This document shows positions 31,480 through 43,871 of a stretch of 64,000 bases of DNA, piece by piece. The notes beneath the pieces are model-generated. The model ran no database searches. It was not told the DNA's origin and saw nothing but the letters and a program-made list of their open reading frames with translations. Position 1 is the stretch's first letter. The number at the start of each line of letters is the position of its first letter. Source of the stretch: Bolinopsis microptera (Eukaryota > Ctenophora > Tentaculata > Lobata > Bolinopsidae); contig NC_087079.1 of NCBI RefSeq assembly GCF_026151205.1, forward strand, positions 16,005,445 through 16,069,444, written 5' to 3'. Made by a program: the position numbers and the translations under genes.

Positions 31480-34400
31480 TGGCACTAATTTGGGGTTTAT
31501 TGTGCAGGGGTACGGGTTTAGTAACAAAATTGACAAAACCCCATTTAAAAACTAAACTCTTTATCAAAAAAAGGGTGGTGGGGATCGGGATTCATTCAGG
31601 GGGTTTAACCCCTGTGACAAATATGTTGGTTTTTCTCAAACTGTCAAAACCAACCCCCAAACTTTTTAAATTTCCAAATCAAAATACCTTTTTTTAAATT
31701 AGGGGGCCCTTTTTTAATTAAAGTTCATCATTTTCCCCTGGTGCCTAAAAACTTGTTATGGGTTTATATTTAAACCCAAAACAGTTTTATTTAGGGGGTC
31801 CCAATTTAAACCGAAACAGCCCCAATGGGGCCAGAAACAATACCAGGGGTTTTTTAAACATAAATTTACCAGATGTGTTACAGTAAAAAATTTTTTTAAC
31901 CAGAGGGTTTTTTAACATTTAACAGTTACCAGATGTTACAGTAACAGCTCCCAAAGAGGTGTTAAAAAGGAAAACATTACCAAAATTTGTTACAAAAACA
32001 TTTAAACCATAAAAAAGGCACCATCCCCTCAAAAATATTCTAGAACAGGTTCGAAAAATTTCAAGCCTGTAACAAATCTTAAAAATTCCCCAAATTTGAA
32101 CATGACATAGACTTTCCCCCTGTAGAATTTTTATTTTAAGACCTCCAAAAGCACACCCGGGAACTGCTTTTCCCCAAATCTGTTTCCAGTTTTAATTTTT
32201 ACGGGTTTGCTTTTATTCCTGGATCGTTTAAAAAGGGTTTTGGTTAAAAGTGGGGTTGAAATAAATCTAATACCAAAATTTGGCCCAAAAACTATCTATT
32301 TTTTTTTCCCCTCTTCTAAGTATAGGTTTACTTTTAAAAAACCTTTAAAACGGGTGGAAAAGAGAGTCCACCGCTTTATTGACCGAATAAGTTATCGTTC
32401 AATAGTCTGTCAACTGAGTTTTGAACCGACTTTTCAATCGACAGATAAAGGACACTCAACGGAAACGGTGGTTCCAGACTCCGTCGGCCTGGAATTCCCC
32501 GCTAGAAAAAAGGGGAAAGGGGGTGCGAAAATTATTTCTCTCTCACCCTAACCCTAATATTTTCTCGCCGACAAGTCCCAGGAACACGAGTTGGATGATA
32601 TTTTAAAATACTGATTACCGAAAAACCCAATTTAAACCACTTGTCAGGTGACCCCCCAACAAAGACTTCTAAAAACAAATAGAAAAGAATTTCTTTTGGG
32701 TTTTGTTTTGGGACGGCCAATTTAAAATGTGTACGTACGACTCAAATTTCAATTTAAACATTAAAAAATACCAAAAAATTATTTTATTTTTTACAGCAAA
32801 CCAAACTGGGGACGTAATGTTTATATCTGGTAAAAAAAGGGGGGTTCATGAATAAATTTTTATCAACTATAAAAATTTGGGTTTAAATTAAAAATTTCCC
32901 TAGGATAAAATGTTAAAATTTTTTAAAATTAAAACCCCTTTCCGTTAAAATTTCCCTTAAAAAGTTAAAAATTTAAAAACCGTTAATTTTGCATGACAAA
33001 TTCCCTTTTGGGGTTAACTTAAAATACCTCTGATAAACATTTTAAAAAAAACAGCTGTTTCGCTGTCCCCGTTCCTACAAACTAATTTTATTTTCCTGCT
33101 TTTTCCTGCATTAAAATTGTTTTTCAAGTTAAAAAACCAAGATACATGTTAAAAACCACTTCAAACTTATTTAAAAATTGCTTTTTGGGAAAACTTGATA
33201 ACCTTTGGGGCTGAAATATTTAATTTTTTCAGCCCACTTTCGGGCCAAAAGCCCGTTACATTTCAAACAAAATAGTTTCTCAAAAAACTTATCCCCTTTT
33301 TATTTTAAAGGGTTTTCTGAAACTCTCAAAATATTTAAAAATAAAAAAAGGTTGGCAAGACAAAGTGTAAATTTAAAAAAATTTTGCAACCTTTTTTTCC
33401 AAAAAAAACACGATGTTTGCCGTTTAATCCGGGGGATTTTAATCGAGATGGGAGCCGTATTCAATAAAAAAAGGAAATTTTAATTATTACGGTAATTTTT
33501 GAAATATAAAAGCGGGGCCTTTTAAACTTTCCCCTTTTTTTTTTTTTTTTTGGAAAACGAAATTAAATATAAACAAAATAGTATAAAAAGGGTTTTATAT
33601 TAAGAAAAACAAACATTCAAAAAAAAAAACCCCCGCCCCTGGACTTTAAAAAATTAGTTTTCCCTTCGATTCGAAAAAGAAAAATTCTTAAAAAACCCTC
33701 CATGTTAGATAATTTTTGTAAAATTTGTTTGAGGAAAAACTTTATCCTCTAATACACAAAAAAATTTAAATTTTCCCCCTTTAAAAAAAAAATTTAAAAA
33801 CCGATAAAAATTTATAATATCGGGGTTTTAAATTCCCCGCTTTTTCCTTATTTAAGGGAAGTTTTTTAAACAAACATTTTTCAAATTTCCCCGGGGTTGA
33901 GGGCCCATGCCCCCCTTTAATTTAAAAAATTAAAGGAGCGAATGATCCCCGGGGTCACATTAAGTTTAAACTCTTTGTTTTAGCATCGTGATTTCTGTTT
34001 CTCCGGCTTCCCCCCATGGCTTCTTTTGTCGAATTTTTTGAAGGTAGGAAAATTTGAATTTGGGGTTAAAATTAAACCTTTTAAAAAACGAAAAAAAACC
34101 AATTTGGGCCCCCCTATAGAAACCCAAAAGACTCCAAAAAAGGGGTTTTCATGGTTCACCCTAAGTGTTTTATTTACCTCGTGAACTGCCCCCTCCTTTT
34201 TAGTTTTTTGAAGCTGGTTTAACTTCCACGTCCCCGGCAAACACTCTTTACAAGCCCAGCTAAAAAATCCCCCAATCTCGTTGGGGTCCCGATAATGAAG
34301 TAGCCCCCCAAGATGGCAATTTAAGAATGGGGTTCCAAAATCAAAAAAAGGTTTTTTCCCCCCTGGAAGGTGGAAAAAGGGAAACGAACCAATCTAATTT

Positions 34401-37400
34401 TTATCGCATCTTATAGAATCCCTAAAATTCCGATTTTTTTTAGAACGAAACCATGTTTTTTTTTTTGTGGGAGACAGAAGCCAATTTTGAGCTCCCTTTT
34501 TCGCAAACTGCTCCAAAACCCTTTTCTTTTTCTTGTCAACCTTTTTTAATATCTCCTTTTTTTTCCCTTTTAATTTCCCAAAAAACCTGTTTTTTAAAAA
34601 TAACTTGAACCATCCCCCCCCCCCCCTCGATTTCCTTTTTCAGTTGGGAGCAACGATTTTCCTTTTATTTAAATTTTCCAGTCCCCGGGTTAAAAAAAGC
34701 GTCAAACATGTTCTCTTTTGGGTAGATACTCCAAATGTGGCATTCCCATACCCCCCGTTCTTTAAAAGGTAAGACATAAGGTTTTTTCGGGTAAAGGAGA
34801 AATTTGGGCAAACCCAAAAATAGTTTTAATAAGCCAAAGTGATTTTTTTTGGGCAATAGGGGGCCCATTAAAAAGAGCTGAAATCCAATGACCCATAAAA
34901 ATTTAAATTTTTTGGGGGGAAAAAACCGTTGCGAAAAAAAAGCGGAAAGGGGCCTGAAGGGTTTTTGAAATTTTGGGAAACTGTAAATAATTTTTTTAGC
35001 AAACACTCCACTCCAAAACAAGGTTTTTAATGTAAGTTATCCCTTTAATTCAGGGGTTTCCCCCCCCCCAGCTCCAAAAAACCTTTACCATCATTCCCGA
35101 TTTAAAAATATTTGGCAATCCGGAAATATTTCCAGACTTAAAGTAAAAGGTTCCCGGAATTTTTTTAGGGTTAACCCAAGGGTTTCTCCTGGTTCCCCCG
35201 AAGTTACCATACTTAAGTCCTTTTTCAATGATATTTTTCCACCATCCTAGAAGTGCGTGAAAAGTAACCCCTCCTGTGGCGGGCACGGTAACCATACTTT
35301 TCCCCCTTTTTTTTTGTGATCCTTCTAAATTTTCCCTAGTACTGGTAGAGGTTTTCAATTTCAAAAAACGACATTGCCAGGGGGTCCCCCCTGGGGTTTT
35401 CCCCCCCCACTCGGGTTTTTACTCCCCCAACAAAAAGGGCCGGGAAAGGTTTTTCCCGGGACCAAAGTTGAAAACAATCAACCAACTCCCCAAGTAAATC
35501 TCCATTGGGTAAGAGAGCTTTTTCCCCTTTAACCCGAAAAAAAAAAGCGTTACTTAGGCTCAACTAAAAACAAATGCTTCTTCAATTCTGTTTTTGAATT
35601 TTTCTCCCGCAAAATTTTAATGTAACCCGGGTTTTCCCAACCACTTTTTGTCCCTTTTACAAACCTGCATTTGGGCCAGCACAACTTTTTTTCGCTGTTT
35701 TCAATTCCCAAATCAAAAAATTTTTTCCCCCTATTCGTCCCAAAATTCCCCCCATTCCTATTGGGCCTCACCCCCCCGGGGACTTTTTTAAAACCCGGGA
35801 AAGAATCTACTGTTAACGTAGGAGCCAACAAAATCAAAGGGTTAAACGGTTTTTTAAAGCGAAACCCAAACCCTTTCAAACTTAAATCTCCCTTTACCAA
35901 GTTTCTTTTCCCTCTTCTTTTAAAATTCTTATGCGTTCCCAAAAAAAAATCAAAAAAAAACAGCATCAGTTTTTGATTGGGCCCAGAACCCTTAGTAAAT
36001 TTTGCCCCCCCTAAAACCATTGTCCCCCGTCTATATTATAAAACAAAAGTTCTTCTATTTCTCGTCGGGGCCCAAAAAATAAACTATTCTCCCATAGGCA
36101 TTGGTTTTTGGTGCTTCCAATTAAACGGGGTTTCCCTATTTTCTTTTAACATTTCTAGTATTCCTTTGTTATCGTTTTCACACAAAAAACCACCGCAGAC
36201 TTACTTTTCCCTTAAACAAGGTTGGCAAATGTTTTTTTTGGGACAATCCTTTTTGCTTCCGAAGCCCCTCGCAAAAAGGGCTTTTTTTGTTCTTGCCCTT
36301 TTTCCTCATAAGTGCAAAATAATTTCCCCCGCCTCCATAATTCTAAAAACCCTTTTTTTTTAAAAGGGCTTTTTGTTCAGCTTTTTACTTTTTTTCGGGT
36401 GGTTTTTCAGAAGCAAGCCGGAAGGGGGGAATAAATTTTTTGATTGATGAAAAACGAAAAAAAATATCCCATATTAAAATGTTCAAGGCCACGAAAAAAA
36501 TTCCCTTTTCAAAGTCCCTCCCTATCTTACAAGGGTTTGGGGGCCCCAAAAAATTCTTTTTCCCTTGGGACAATTTTTCCCCATAGCAACTTTCCCAAAT
36601 TTTTTTTCTTTTAAAAACCGTACAATTTTGCGGTATTCATCATGCCACTTTTTAAATTGGGGATGGTAAATACGGGTTTCCCCTTTAAGTATTCGAAAAC
36701 CCCCGTTCCCCGAAACCCGGCAAAGATCCCGCATTTTTATTCAAATGGAGAGTAAGGGCCAATAATGAAAAAAAGAACTCAAAACCAAAAAAAACGAGAT
36801 TACTTTTTTTAAAAAATGAAACAACCCTTCAGGGTTGGGTTAAATCCTTTAAAAATCACTGATTGGTTTTGGGAAATTTGATTTGATGTTAGAGGTTTCC
36901 CAAAAACAAATTTAAAAAAATCACAAAAGTTTTTTTGAAATTTTTAGTCGTTTTTTATTGGGGTTTTGGGCCCATTTAAATAAAATTAAAGTTTTTTAAA
37001 ACCCCCCCCCCCCATAAATACGTTTGAGTAATTCCAACCAGAAACCATATGGTTTGGTATTTGGTTTACAAAAACTTTCCTGGCAGCTTTTTTTACAAGG
37101 GCCCCGTGACTTTTCCCCTTTCCGAGTACCCGGGAAATTTTTTTTAAAATTTTAACTAAATGTTATTCATCAATCAATTTTTGGGAGCCTTCCATTTTCT
37201 CCGGGCGATGGTCAGAAATGGTGCATTTAAATTTTAATACACAAAACTTTGCAAAAGGGAAACTAAATAAAGGGGACTAAATATCCCCCCATAATATCGG
37301 GACTAACGCTGCTTTTTTTATTTGTATCGCCCCGCATCTGTATCAAAAAAATCAAAAACTTTTTTTACTAAAAATTTCGAACTTTGAAAAAAATGTTTCC

Positions 37401-38955
37401 CCCGGGTTTTTTTTTAACTGGGGTCATTTTTTAGGGAACTTTTTAGATTAATTTAATACCAAATACCGGTACATTTACGTACCTGAAAACTAAAAGTGAA
37501 AAAATAAAATGGGGCCAAACCCGAATCCGTTCTTTCAAAATACAGCTTTTTATTTTAAAAACCCTGGAAAATTTTACGGGAAAAATACTTTACGATAAGT
37601 TATGTTTACGAGAAAAAGTCACGTTTTGTAAATTTTTATTGTTAAAACGGGTGTCACCACGATACAAACCCTAAAATTTTTAGTTTTTCCAAAAACCCCA
37701 AAAACCCCGCAAAAAAAAGACATTGTTTTAAATTTTTAAAAAGCTTGAGTTTTTAAAAAAAGGGAACTTTTTTTTACTTCTTCAATTTTATGTTTCACAA
37801 AGAACCCAAATCCTGTCTATATAAATTTTGCCATATTATTTTAAATTTGGTATTGTTCCGCAATAAAAGATACTTTTTTTTTTTTTTTTTTTTTTCTTTT
37901 TTTTTAAAAGAGGGGGGCCAAGAAGCCCCCTTAAAAGGGTAGCATTTAATGCTCTGCCTACCTCTGGGGTGTGGGAACCCCCTTGGGGGAAGGTTTTCCC
38001 GGGTGAATAAGGGATTGGTGGAGGAAAGGTTAAAAAACAGATACCATAGACAACCCCTAAAAAACAATTTTAAATTTGAAAACTGGACAAGTTAATCAAA
38101 ATCAATGGGGCCTTTAAACAATAGGAGATTAGTCCAGTTTTAACAACAAGCTTAATAACGTTTAATGTTCATAAGATTATTGTACACTGCTTTTTCTTCC
38201 CAAAATTTATTAAAAAAATGGGTCAATTAACTCTTTTCTATAAAAAACCAAAGATAGAAGGGTGGACCAAAGCTTGTTCACTGGGAAAACTTAGTATTCC
38301 CCTTAAATTCTACTCCAACCTTCAAAAAGACTTACAGTTTTTAATAATAGGGAAAATAAAATTTTTTTAAAAAATTTTAAATATGCGTCTTTAAAAAACT
38401 AGTAAAAAAAAGCAAGAAAAGTAGACAACTTTTCCCAAAATGGGGATCCAAAGGCCCCCCGAAAGGGAAAAAAGACACTTTTGGGGAAGTTCCCTTTGGG
38501 AAAAAATTTAGGGAACTTAAGGGTTTTTGTAACCCGGGAATTGGGAGTCATCTTTAAAAATTTGCATGCCCTTTTTTTGGGTTTAAATAGACCTTTTTTG
38601 ACCGGGGAACGGCCTAGCATGGGAATCAGGAAAGGCCCGGGGACCCCCAAAAAAACCCCTACTATAAACCCAAAAGAAATAATAGGACAGATTAATGAAA
38701 CGGGGTTTTTCCTTTTGTAATAAAAATTTGGTTTTTAGGGTTTTTTAAACTTTTGCGAAATTCGCTGTAAAGTAAAGTTAAGGGGGTGGCTTTTTATGTA
38801 TCTCTTTGGCTTTTGGGGAAAAAATGGTGGTACTGATATGTAAAACCCTATACTTAAAGTATGGGGGAGTATTAAATAGGTATTTTAAAAGCTGGTCCCC
38901 ATTGATGTCTTAACCCGGTTTGGGAAAACCCAATCGGGTTGGTTTGATTGGTTAG

Positions 38956-38969
38956 GGGGGGGGGGGGGT

Positions 38970-39054
<85 letters not shown>

Positions 39055-39058
39055 GGGT

Positions 39059-39125
<67 letters not shown>

Positions 39126-39800
39126 AATTTTGGGGGGGGGGGTTTGGGGGGGGGTTGGGGGGGGGGGGGGGTTTTTGGGGGGGGGGGGTTTTATTTATTT
39201 TTTGGGTTGGGTTTTGGGGGTTGGGGAGTGGGGAATTTTGGGGGGGGGGGGGGGGATTTGGGGGGGGGGGGGGGGGGTTTTTTTTTTGGGGGGTTTTTTT
39301 AATTGGGGGGGGGGGGGGTTTTGGTTTTTTTTTTGGGGGGGGTTGGGGGGTTTTTAATTTTTTGGGTTTTTTTTGGGGGGTTTTTTGTTTTAAGGGGGGG
39401 AATTGGTTTTAAGGGTTTTTTTTTTGGGTTTTGGGGGTTTGTTTTGGGGGGGGGTTTTGGGGGGGGGGGTTTGGGGGGTTTGGGGGTGGGTTTTTTTTGG
39501 GGGGTAGAGGGGGGGGGGGGGGGTTTTGGGGGGGTTTTTGGGGGGGGGTTTTTTTTTTCTTTTTTGGGGGTTTTTGTTTTTTTTTTTTGGGGGTTTTTTT
39601 TGGGGGGGTTTTTTTTTTTTTGGGGTTTTGGTGGGGGGGGTTGGGGGGGGGGGTGGGGTTGGGGTTTTGGGGGGGGGGGTTTTTTTTGTTGTTTTGGGGG
39701 GGGTGGGGGGGTTGGTGGGGTTTTGTTAATTGGGGGGTTTTTGGGGTTTTGGGGGGGTGGGAATTTTTTTTTTTTTTTGGGGGTGGGGGGGGGGGGTTTA
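38956..39800. repeat. block composed almost only of G and T runs
   Basis: Long poly-G (up to tens of bases) interspersed with poly-T. It sits inside the abnormal region and has no credible biological reading. Confidence 0.8.
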
Positions 39801-40599
39801 TTTTTATGTCCGTTAAAAATTTTATAAAAAATTTATTGCCTTTAATGTTAAAAAAATCAAGGGAAAAATTTTCCAACTGTCAAGCTGCCCCAGGAATTTT
39901 TTTAAGGGAAAAAACCCAAAAAACCCCAAATTAACCTAAACCCCCAACCCTTAAAATAACAACCCCCCCCCCCAATTAATTTTCAACCAATTCCCTAAAA
40001 TTTTAAAAAAAAAAATTTCCCGAAAATCCTTTTAAAAGAAAATAAAAAAAATTTGGTTTTTTAAAAAAACTTAACCCCAACCCAAAGGTTTTAAAAGTTT
40101 TAAGGCAGGTTCCAAGGGGAACCCGGAACTTAAATTGGGTTTAAACAAACCAAACGGTTTAATAAAAAACCAAAACCCCCCAAAATTTTTTTTAAAAAGG
40201 AAACATCCAAAACCCAAAATCGTTAACCCGGGAATTTGAAAGTTTTAATGGTTTTTTGAAACCCCCAAACCAAACAAAAACCCCCTCCAAAAATTTTAAA
40301 AATTTTTAAAAAAATTTTATAATTTTAAAAAAATTAACAAAAAATTAAATTAAATTTAAAAAAAATTTTTGGGGAAAAATTCCTTTTATTTAAAAAAACC
40401 TTTTTAATTTAAAAAAAAAATTTTTTTTTAAAAATTTCCAAAAAATTAAAAAAAATTTTAAAAACAAATAATTTTCCCAAAAAGGGAAATTGGGTTATGT
40501 TGGGTTTTTAAATAATAATCTGAAAAAAAGCTAAAATACAAAACCACAAAAACTAACAAGGTGAACTTTTAATTTTCCCCCACTAAATAACGACCTGCA

Positions 40600-40695
40600 T
40601 TCCTCCCCCCCCCTCCCCAAAGTGCCCCCCCCCCCCCCCCAACTCCAAGGCCGCCCTTCCCCAAAAAAATCCCCCCCCCCACCCCCCCCCCCCCC

Positions 40696-40726
<31 letters not shown>

Positions 40727-41105
40727 TTTTTTTCCCCCCAAAACCCCTAACAAACCACATGCCATCCCCCCCCAAACCCCCCCCAAAACCCCAATCCCCC
40801 CCCCAAAAAAAAAATTTCCCCCCAAAAAACCCCCCCCCCCCTTCTTTTCCCCCCCAAAAAAAACCCCTTCCCCCCAGAACCCAACCAACCCCAAATTGCC
40901 CCCCAAGGGCCCCCCAAAAAGGAGAAAAAATGCCCAACCAAACCCGTAAAAGTTTAACCCGGCCTCCCCCCCAACCCAAGCCCAAAAAAATCTCCCAAAA
41001 CAACCCACGCTCCCAAACCGTATTTTCCCCCCCCAACTCCAAAGCAAACCCTTAACCCGGAACCCCCCCACAGGGGCCCAACCCCCCCCCCCCCCCCCCC
41101 TTTTT
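40600..41105. repeat. block composed almost only of C and A runs
   Basis: Poly-C and poly-A runs with few other bases, complementary in style to the G/T block at 38956-39800. Possibly the same artefact seen on the opposite strand. Confidence 0.7.
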
Positions 41106-41797
41106 TTTCATAAAACCCCAAAAACTGCCCCTTCCCAAGGGGCATCCCCAAGGGGCGTTCTAAGGAAAGGTTTCAAAAAGGCGCGTTTTTTAAGGAAATT
41201 TACAAAACGTTTAATAAGGGCCCCCACAGATGAAAACCCATTTTCCCGGAAGGTTTCCTTTTTGGGGGCCACCTTCACTGGCCAAAAAACCCAAAAAGAA
41301 AGCTTTGGCCCCCTTTTTCCCGCGTAAGAACCAAAAGGAAGTTAAACCCCCGGGGACATCTCCCCGGTTTCCCTTTTAAAGGAAGTTTTCCCAAGGGCTT
41401 GGGGAATTTGTTCGGCCAATTTTAAAACCCCCCCCAGATTTTAGGGGTTTCCCAGGTTATTCTGGTAAACCCTGTACCCCCTTAAGTTTTTTTTTGGCAG
41501 AAAAAAATTTCTTTCGACCAAAATTCCCCTCCGTTTTTTAAATTTACGAAAAGGTTTAGATTTATTTTTTTTATTTTCCCTTTACCGTTTTCCTTTTTTC
41601 TGTGTTTTTTTCCTTTTTTATTTAATTTTTTAATTTTTAAAGGAAAAGAAAAAAAACAATGCTCTTTTTATGTCACATCTTAGCTATTGTATAAGTTGCT
41701 GGGGTGGGATCCCTAAACATAAGCTAAATAAAATCTTTGCAATTCAAAAACGATGTATAAGACTGCTATTTGGTAACATTCCCAATTTTGATCATAA

Positions 41798-43051
41798 AGA
41801 ATACTAGGTTCACGTACTGTAGTGCGACACGTACTCTAGTGCGACACGTATCCTAGTGCGATACCTCCAAGATCGACACTGTCGCAGTAGAGTACGCTAC
41901 CTGGATCGTAGTGCGACACGTACCCTAGTGCGACAGAGAATTTCCAAGGCCGACACTGTCGCACTACAGTGCGCTACCTGGACTGTAGTGCGACACGAAC
42001 TAAAGTGCGACAAAACACTTTACACATTCAATAAACATTTTATTTTCCATTTTTAATGACAAGAGTGTAGTCGTGTATGAGTAATGGGGTTAAATATAAA
42101 ATCAAAGATTGCGATCACAATATTCAATTCAAAATCATTGTTCCAACACACTTCAACTAATCCATTCTGTCATAATCATCGTAGCTATCAATCACAGCGT
42201 TCAAGCGACGGTCGTAATCAGTCCACTTCTTCAGTCGGCGAGGAGGTAGTTGTCTGAGCATCTTCATTCTTCTGGTTGATCTTCCATTGGGTTAGATTCT
42301 TCAGGACGTCGATAAATCGCCAGATAGTAGGGTTGGTGCAGCCCATCAAGGGGGAGAGGAGGTTTGTGTTCCGACCCAGGTACGTTCGTAGTAGTCACTA
42401 GGCAGCAAAGGAATCCATCTCCGAGGGAAGGGTTGCTTTCAGCTGCGTCCAGGTCACAGTAGTGTTGTTCGTCATACTGAGACGTCCGGAGCAGGTCTTC
42501 TCAGTGCATCGCCAATAGGTCTTGTCGTCGCGATTCTTATCCAGGCAGTAGCGGTATCCGTCGTGGATAACGTTTCTTGAACCAGTAGTGCGTCCAGGAA
42601 TTAATGTGATTGAAGAAGACATGTTGATGTTGTTCGATGCTTTGGTAGAATCATCGTGACCTTATTTATGGCCCAAGCATATGAACTTGTTATCCCAATC
42701 GGAGGTATACCTTCATACGATGCGTGTGATAGGAATGAGGATCATATGCTGCTTAAGAGTTACCCAGTGGATCACACACTGCATACGTGGCTTGAACTGA
42801 CCCGAAGGAATTATGATCAGTGGATAACTTCGAAACACGTGATGTGAACCGACGAATCGTATTGGCAAGATCACTTCGAAATAAGTGACGTGAACCGACC
42901 CGACGAATCACTTAATGGTCCATAAGAAGGATAGGATGTGACCTGAACTTGGAAATAAGTTTGTCGGACTTCGCACTAGAGTACGTGTCGCACTAGAGTA
43001 CGTGTCGCACTAGAGTACGTGTCGCACTACAGTACGATTACCAGAATACTA
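41798..43051. mobile_element. 1236-bp non-autonomous MULE-like DNA transposon
   Basis: The element 41807-43042 is flanked by a perfect 9-bp target duplication, agaatacta (41798-41806, 43043-43051). Ends are ggttcacgtactgtagtg and cactacagtacgattacc. The termini are built from several copies of a ~16-bp tagtgcgacacgtact motif in both orientations. A 9-bp duplication, GG/CC ends, long repetitive inverted termini and an internal FLYWCH ORF together point to the Mutator/MULE superfamily. No DDE transposase is present, so mobilisation would need a partner in trans. Confidence 0.85.
42398..42622 (-). CDS. FLYWCH zinc-finger ORF inside the MULE-like element
   Basis: 74 residues reading leftward. 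Seen: GRTTGSRNVIHDGYRYCL, then KTYWRCTEKTCSGRLSM: the FLYWCH pattern of G, D-G-Y-x-Y, W-R-C and C-x-G/A-R-L. The final His is not obvious in the remaining residues (TNNTTVTWTQLK), so the zinc site may be incomplete. FLYWCH domains sit at the N-terminus of many MULE transposases and probably bind DNA. Here the frame ends shortly after the module, leaving a stand-alone mini-protein. It may be just a relic, or it could still bind element ends. Confidence 0.65.
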   Translation of the reverse strand: MSSSITLIPGRTTGSRNVIHDGYRYCLDKNRDDKTYWRCTEKTCSGRLSMTNNTTVTWTQLKATLPSEMDSFAA

Positions 43052-43871
43052 CTTGACCTGTGCACGTTCAAGAACTTATAACGAACATATGGCTAGCAAG
43101 AACTACTGTCTTGAACACACTAAACCGCTGTTCACTGAGCAGAAAATTATGAACCTGGAGAATCTGCACATGTATCATACATTTATGGAACTATTCAAAA
43201 TTCTTAAATTTGATGTCCCCCAGTCGATTAAAGATCTTTTCAAGTTCTTTCCTAGAAATGAAAAAAATTCGTCTGATCGTCCCATTACTGAGGTCAGATA
43301 TCTCCCAACAGAACTTTTTGTACACTTCTACGAAAATTTGGAATGATCTGATCCCCTATGTATTCGAAATATGTGATGCTAATGAAGATGGGATCATAAT
43401 CCCGGGTTCTTCCAAAAATTCAGACTTATCAGCCTCGTCAGGTATTATTAAATCCAACCTTAAAAAGCACTTGCTATCCCTCCAAAATCGAGATGACCCT
43501 AATACATGGTAACTAATCTATATTATATCTCAAATTCTACATCCGGTACGGCTCTGCACACATGATATCTCTCTCTGCCATGAAACATGGCTAACCTTTT
43601 AAACTATGATTTAAAACCTCAACCTAAACTAAAACTCAACTGGGCTCTCCTGTGTCACCAAACTAGACCAATAAGCAATTTTAGATTAATATATTTTTCT
43701 ATATTTGTATAATAAGTATATTGACGTAGTGGATGGTTGAGGGGGTTTCAAGCACAGGTCACTCTCAAATCCTAAAGATAAGCAGTGACCTTCGGCACTT
43801 CAAACCTCTTCAAACCTCCATTGATTTATTTATTATTGGTATTGTTTGATTGTGCCGTAAAAATAAAAATT

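Larger units (their letters stand above)
31480..41655. other. abnormal homopolymer-rich region, probable low-quality sequence
   Basis: From about 31480 almost every base lies in a run of 3-8 identical bases, stopping at about 41655 where normal sequence resumes mid-RT. The flanks on both sides look ordinary. The many short open frames (rich in K, F, G, P) follow from the runs and are not called as genes. A short caccctaaccctaa at about 32546 is the only familiar motif. Uncorrected reads or base-caller failure is the simplest explanation. Confidence 0.8.
41659..43512 (+). pseudogene. non-LTR RT C-terminal region (copy C), split by a transposon
   Basis: Before the insertion, 41659-41806 translates as an RT thumb region with SHLSYCISCWGGIP and CIRLLFGN. 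The reading frame resumes after it with LTCARSRTYNEH and EHTKPLF, the same motifs as in copies A and B. A +1/-1 frameshift at about 43265-43310 separates this from the end (FLYTSTKIWNDLIP ... to the stop at 43512). The upstream catalytic part would fall in the unreadable region before 41655. The 3' tail continues to about 43870 (ending near gtgccgtaaaaataaaaa). The frame interruption shows this copy was dead or died on insertion. Confidence 0.85.

Noticed and set aside
38948-39934. Gly-rich frames on the plus strand
   Set aside because: Products of poly-G/poly-T runs in the low-quality region, not a real glycine-rich protein.
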